Assembly: GCA_035606695.1 (NCBI GenBank) | Contig: DATNEW010000013.1 | Coordinates: 62,001 to 126,000, forward strand | DNA length: 64,000 nt | Reading direction: 5' to 3' | Origin: Gemmatimonadaceae bacterium | Lineage (GTDB): Bacteria > Gemmatimonadota > Gemmatimonadetes > Gemmatimonadales > Gemmatimonadaceae | In this document: positions 62,754 to 64,000 of the stretch, in pieces | Layout: every line of letters starts with the position of its first letter | How positions within the stretch are numbered: the stretch's first letter is position 1 | Position numbers and translations under genes: made by a program | The notes under the pieces: generated by a model | The model's input: only the letters and a program-made list of their open reading frames with translations | What the model was told of the DNA's origin: nothing | Database searches by the model: none

Positions 62754-64000
62754 TGGCGCTCGACGCTCTGCTGGATGCCGTCGAGCGACTGCCGGCATTT
62801 CAAAGAATACTCAATACGCTCCCGGCGCCGGGCGGCCGTTTGTCCGTCGGCGGCCTGCCGGGATCGTCCGACGCCGTGCTGGTCGCCGCGCTCGCGCGTC
62901 GCCTGCCGACGCGCTTCTTCGCGATCGCGGCCGAAGGCGTCGGCGCGGCGGAACGCTGGCTCGCGGACCTCGAGACGCTGTTCGGCGACGAGACGCCGCT
63001 GGCGCTCTACCCGGCGCGGGAAGGATTTGGTGAAGCCGAACCGCACATGGAGATCGCCGGCGAGCGCGTCGAGACGCTGGAGAAGCTGACGCGCGGCGAG
63101 CTCCGCGTGCTGCTCACCACCGCGCGGGCGCTCCTCGAGAAGACGCGTATGCCGCGCGCGCTCAAGGATCTGCGCGTCGAGCTCCGCAAAGGGGCGTCGT
63201 ACCGGCTGCGCGAGCTCGCCGACCATCTCGAGGCGATCGGTTTCGAGCGTGTGACGCTCGTCGAAGACGTCGCGCAGTTCAGCATTCGGGGCGGCATCTT
63301 CGACGTTTATAGTTTTGGTATGACAGAACCAGTACGTGCCGAATTCTGGGGCGACGAGATTGTCGACCTGCGGCACTTCGATCTGGTATCCCAGCGCTCG
63401 AGCCGTGCCGTGGACTACGCGCTCGTTCTTCCCGTGGACGGCCACGTGCGCGAAGACGCGGGCGGCGAGTACGATCGCGCGTCGATCGCGACGCTCTTTC
63501 CGCCGGACACGCTGCTGATCGTGCCGCGGGGCGAGCACATCGAGCCGGAACTGCGGCGCACGTGGCAGGACGCGGCGCACCACATCGAGCTGGCGCGGAA
63601 GCGCGGCGAAGACATCATCCGGCGCGAGGAGCTCTTCGAGACGCCGGAGACGACGCTCGCCGCGTTGAGCCGGCTCGGAACGCTCACGGCGGTCGAAGCT
63701 GACGGTGCCGCCGAAGTCACGCTGCCGCTTCGCTCGCCCGAGGCGGTCGATCGCGACATCAAGCAGCTCAAGCGATTGGTGCGCGACGGCACGCCGACCG
63801 TGATTCTGTGCGACAACGAAGGCCAATGCGAACGACTCGATGAGCTGTTGAGCGACGAGTTCATCGGACCGTCGCCCGCCGCGCTGTCGATCGGCGTGCT
63901 CGATGGCGGCTTCATCGTGCCGCCGGCCGGTGGATTCAACGGTCTGCGCATTCTCACCGACCACGAGATCTTCCGGCGCGAGCGGCGCATTCGTCGCGCG
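62753..64000 (+). CDS. mfd: Transcription-repair coupling factor, N-terminal part (cut by window edge)
   Basis: The ATG at 62753 shares one base with the BatA-like stop (TGATG), and the frame stays open for 416 codons to the window end. It reads MALDALLDAVERLPAFQRIL and then the UvrB-like Mfd region: ELADHLEAIGFERVTLVEDVAQFSIRGGIFDVYSFGM, PVRAEFWGDEIVDLRHFD, SQRSSRAVDYALVLPV. Mfd removes stalled RNA polymerase and recruits UvrA, whose gene is also in this window. The RNA-polymerase-binding and helicase domains lie beyond the edge. Confidence 0.93.
   Translation, partial: MALDALLDAVERLPAFQRILNTLPAPGGRLSVGGLPGSSDAVLVAALARRLPTRFFAIAAEGVGAAERWLADLETLFGDETPLALYPAREGFGEAEPHMEIAGERVETLEKLTRGELRVLLTTARALLEKTRMPRALKDLRVELRKGASYRLRELADHLEAIGFERVTLVEDVAQFSIRGGIFDVYSFGMTEPVRAEFWGDEIVDLRHFDLVSQRSSRAVDYALVLPVDGHVREDAGGEYDRASIATLFPPDTLLIVPRGEHIEPELRRTWQDAAHHIELARKRGEDIIRREELFETPETTLAALSRLGTLTAVEADGAAEVTLPLRSPEAVDRDIKQLKRLVRDGTPTVILCDNEGQCERLDELLSDEFIGPSPAALSIGVLDGGFIVPPAGGFNGLRILTDHEIFRRERRIRRA

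Noticed and set aside
62651-63964. Long minus-strand reading frame opposite mfd
   Set aside because: It is Arg/His-rich, has no motif, and the plus strand encodes an evident Mfd N-terminus.

Overview
This is a GC-rich, densely coded bacterial chromosome segment. It has Gram-negative envelope genes (LpxR-like barrel, heptosyltransferase, RND/TolC pump, FtsEX), many secreted peptidases and hydrolases, and few regulators. The gene content and the short Ala/Arg-rich signal peptides ending in AQ recall Gemmatimonadota; this is inference, since no rRNA or other decisive marker is present.

Layout. 1-2301: a cut secreted protein, a nucleotidyltransferase, a metallophosphoesterase and an SRPBCC protein. 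2643-6021: purE-purK-sodC-aminotransferase operon with overlapping start and stop codons. 6100-13233: outer-membrane protein, amidohydrolase, cyclophilin, LpxR-like barrel coupled to a lipoprotein, Na+/H+ antiporter. 13312-14823: an AT-rich array of five palindromic 32-bp units, a 'mobile mystery A/B' pair (HTH plus Fic) and tRNA-Asn with its terminator. 14947-18681: uvrA and two GlsB-like membrane proteins. 18789-25621: ABC exporter, FHA protein, PP2C phosphatase, S9 peptidase. 25835-33245: HD hydrolase, coiled-coil membrane protein, maeB-pckA and small membrane proteins. 33410-39383: heavy-metal-type RND efflux operon. 39517-45579: M20 and M1 peptidases, DUF1259 protein, endonuclease IV with a histone-H1-like tail, zinc ribbon. 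45641-48587: ftsE-ftsX and a degenerate LytM (EnvC-type) activator. 48675-57801: AI-2E-type permease, PLP enzyme, a STAS/HATPase signalling cluster, two sugar kinases, heptosyltransferase, lepA. 58012-64000: lipoprotein, DUF58 and BatA-like proteins, and the start of mfd.

The most unusual aspect is repeat architecture. (i) About eleven copies or fragments of an inverted repeat with ends GTCATCC(C/T)GAGC / GCTC(G/A)GGATGAC are scattered through the window. Several form the 5' end, start codon or immediate leader of genes (cyclophilin, LpxR-like, EnvC-like, BatA-like, heptosyltransferase). (ii) Local tandem arrays with periods of 7, 8, 13, 15 and 20 bp are often arranged as two mirror-image arms forming a giant hairpin. 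Two of them fill the space between convergent stop codons, and three octamer arrays sit in frame inside uvrA, a PfkB-type kinase and an ABC transporter gene. (iii) The 32-bp AT-rich palindromic array lies upstream of the HTH/Fic pair. All assignments come from reading the sequence and remembered family features; no database search was run.
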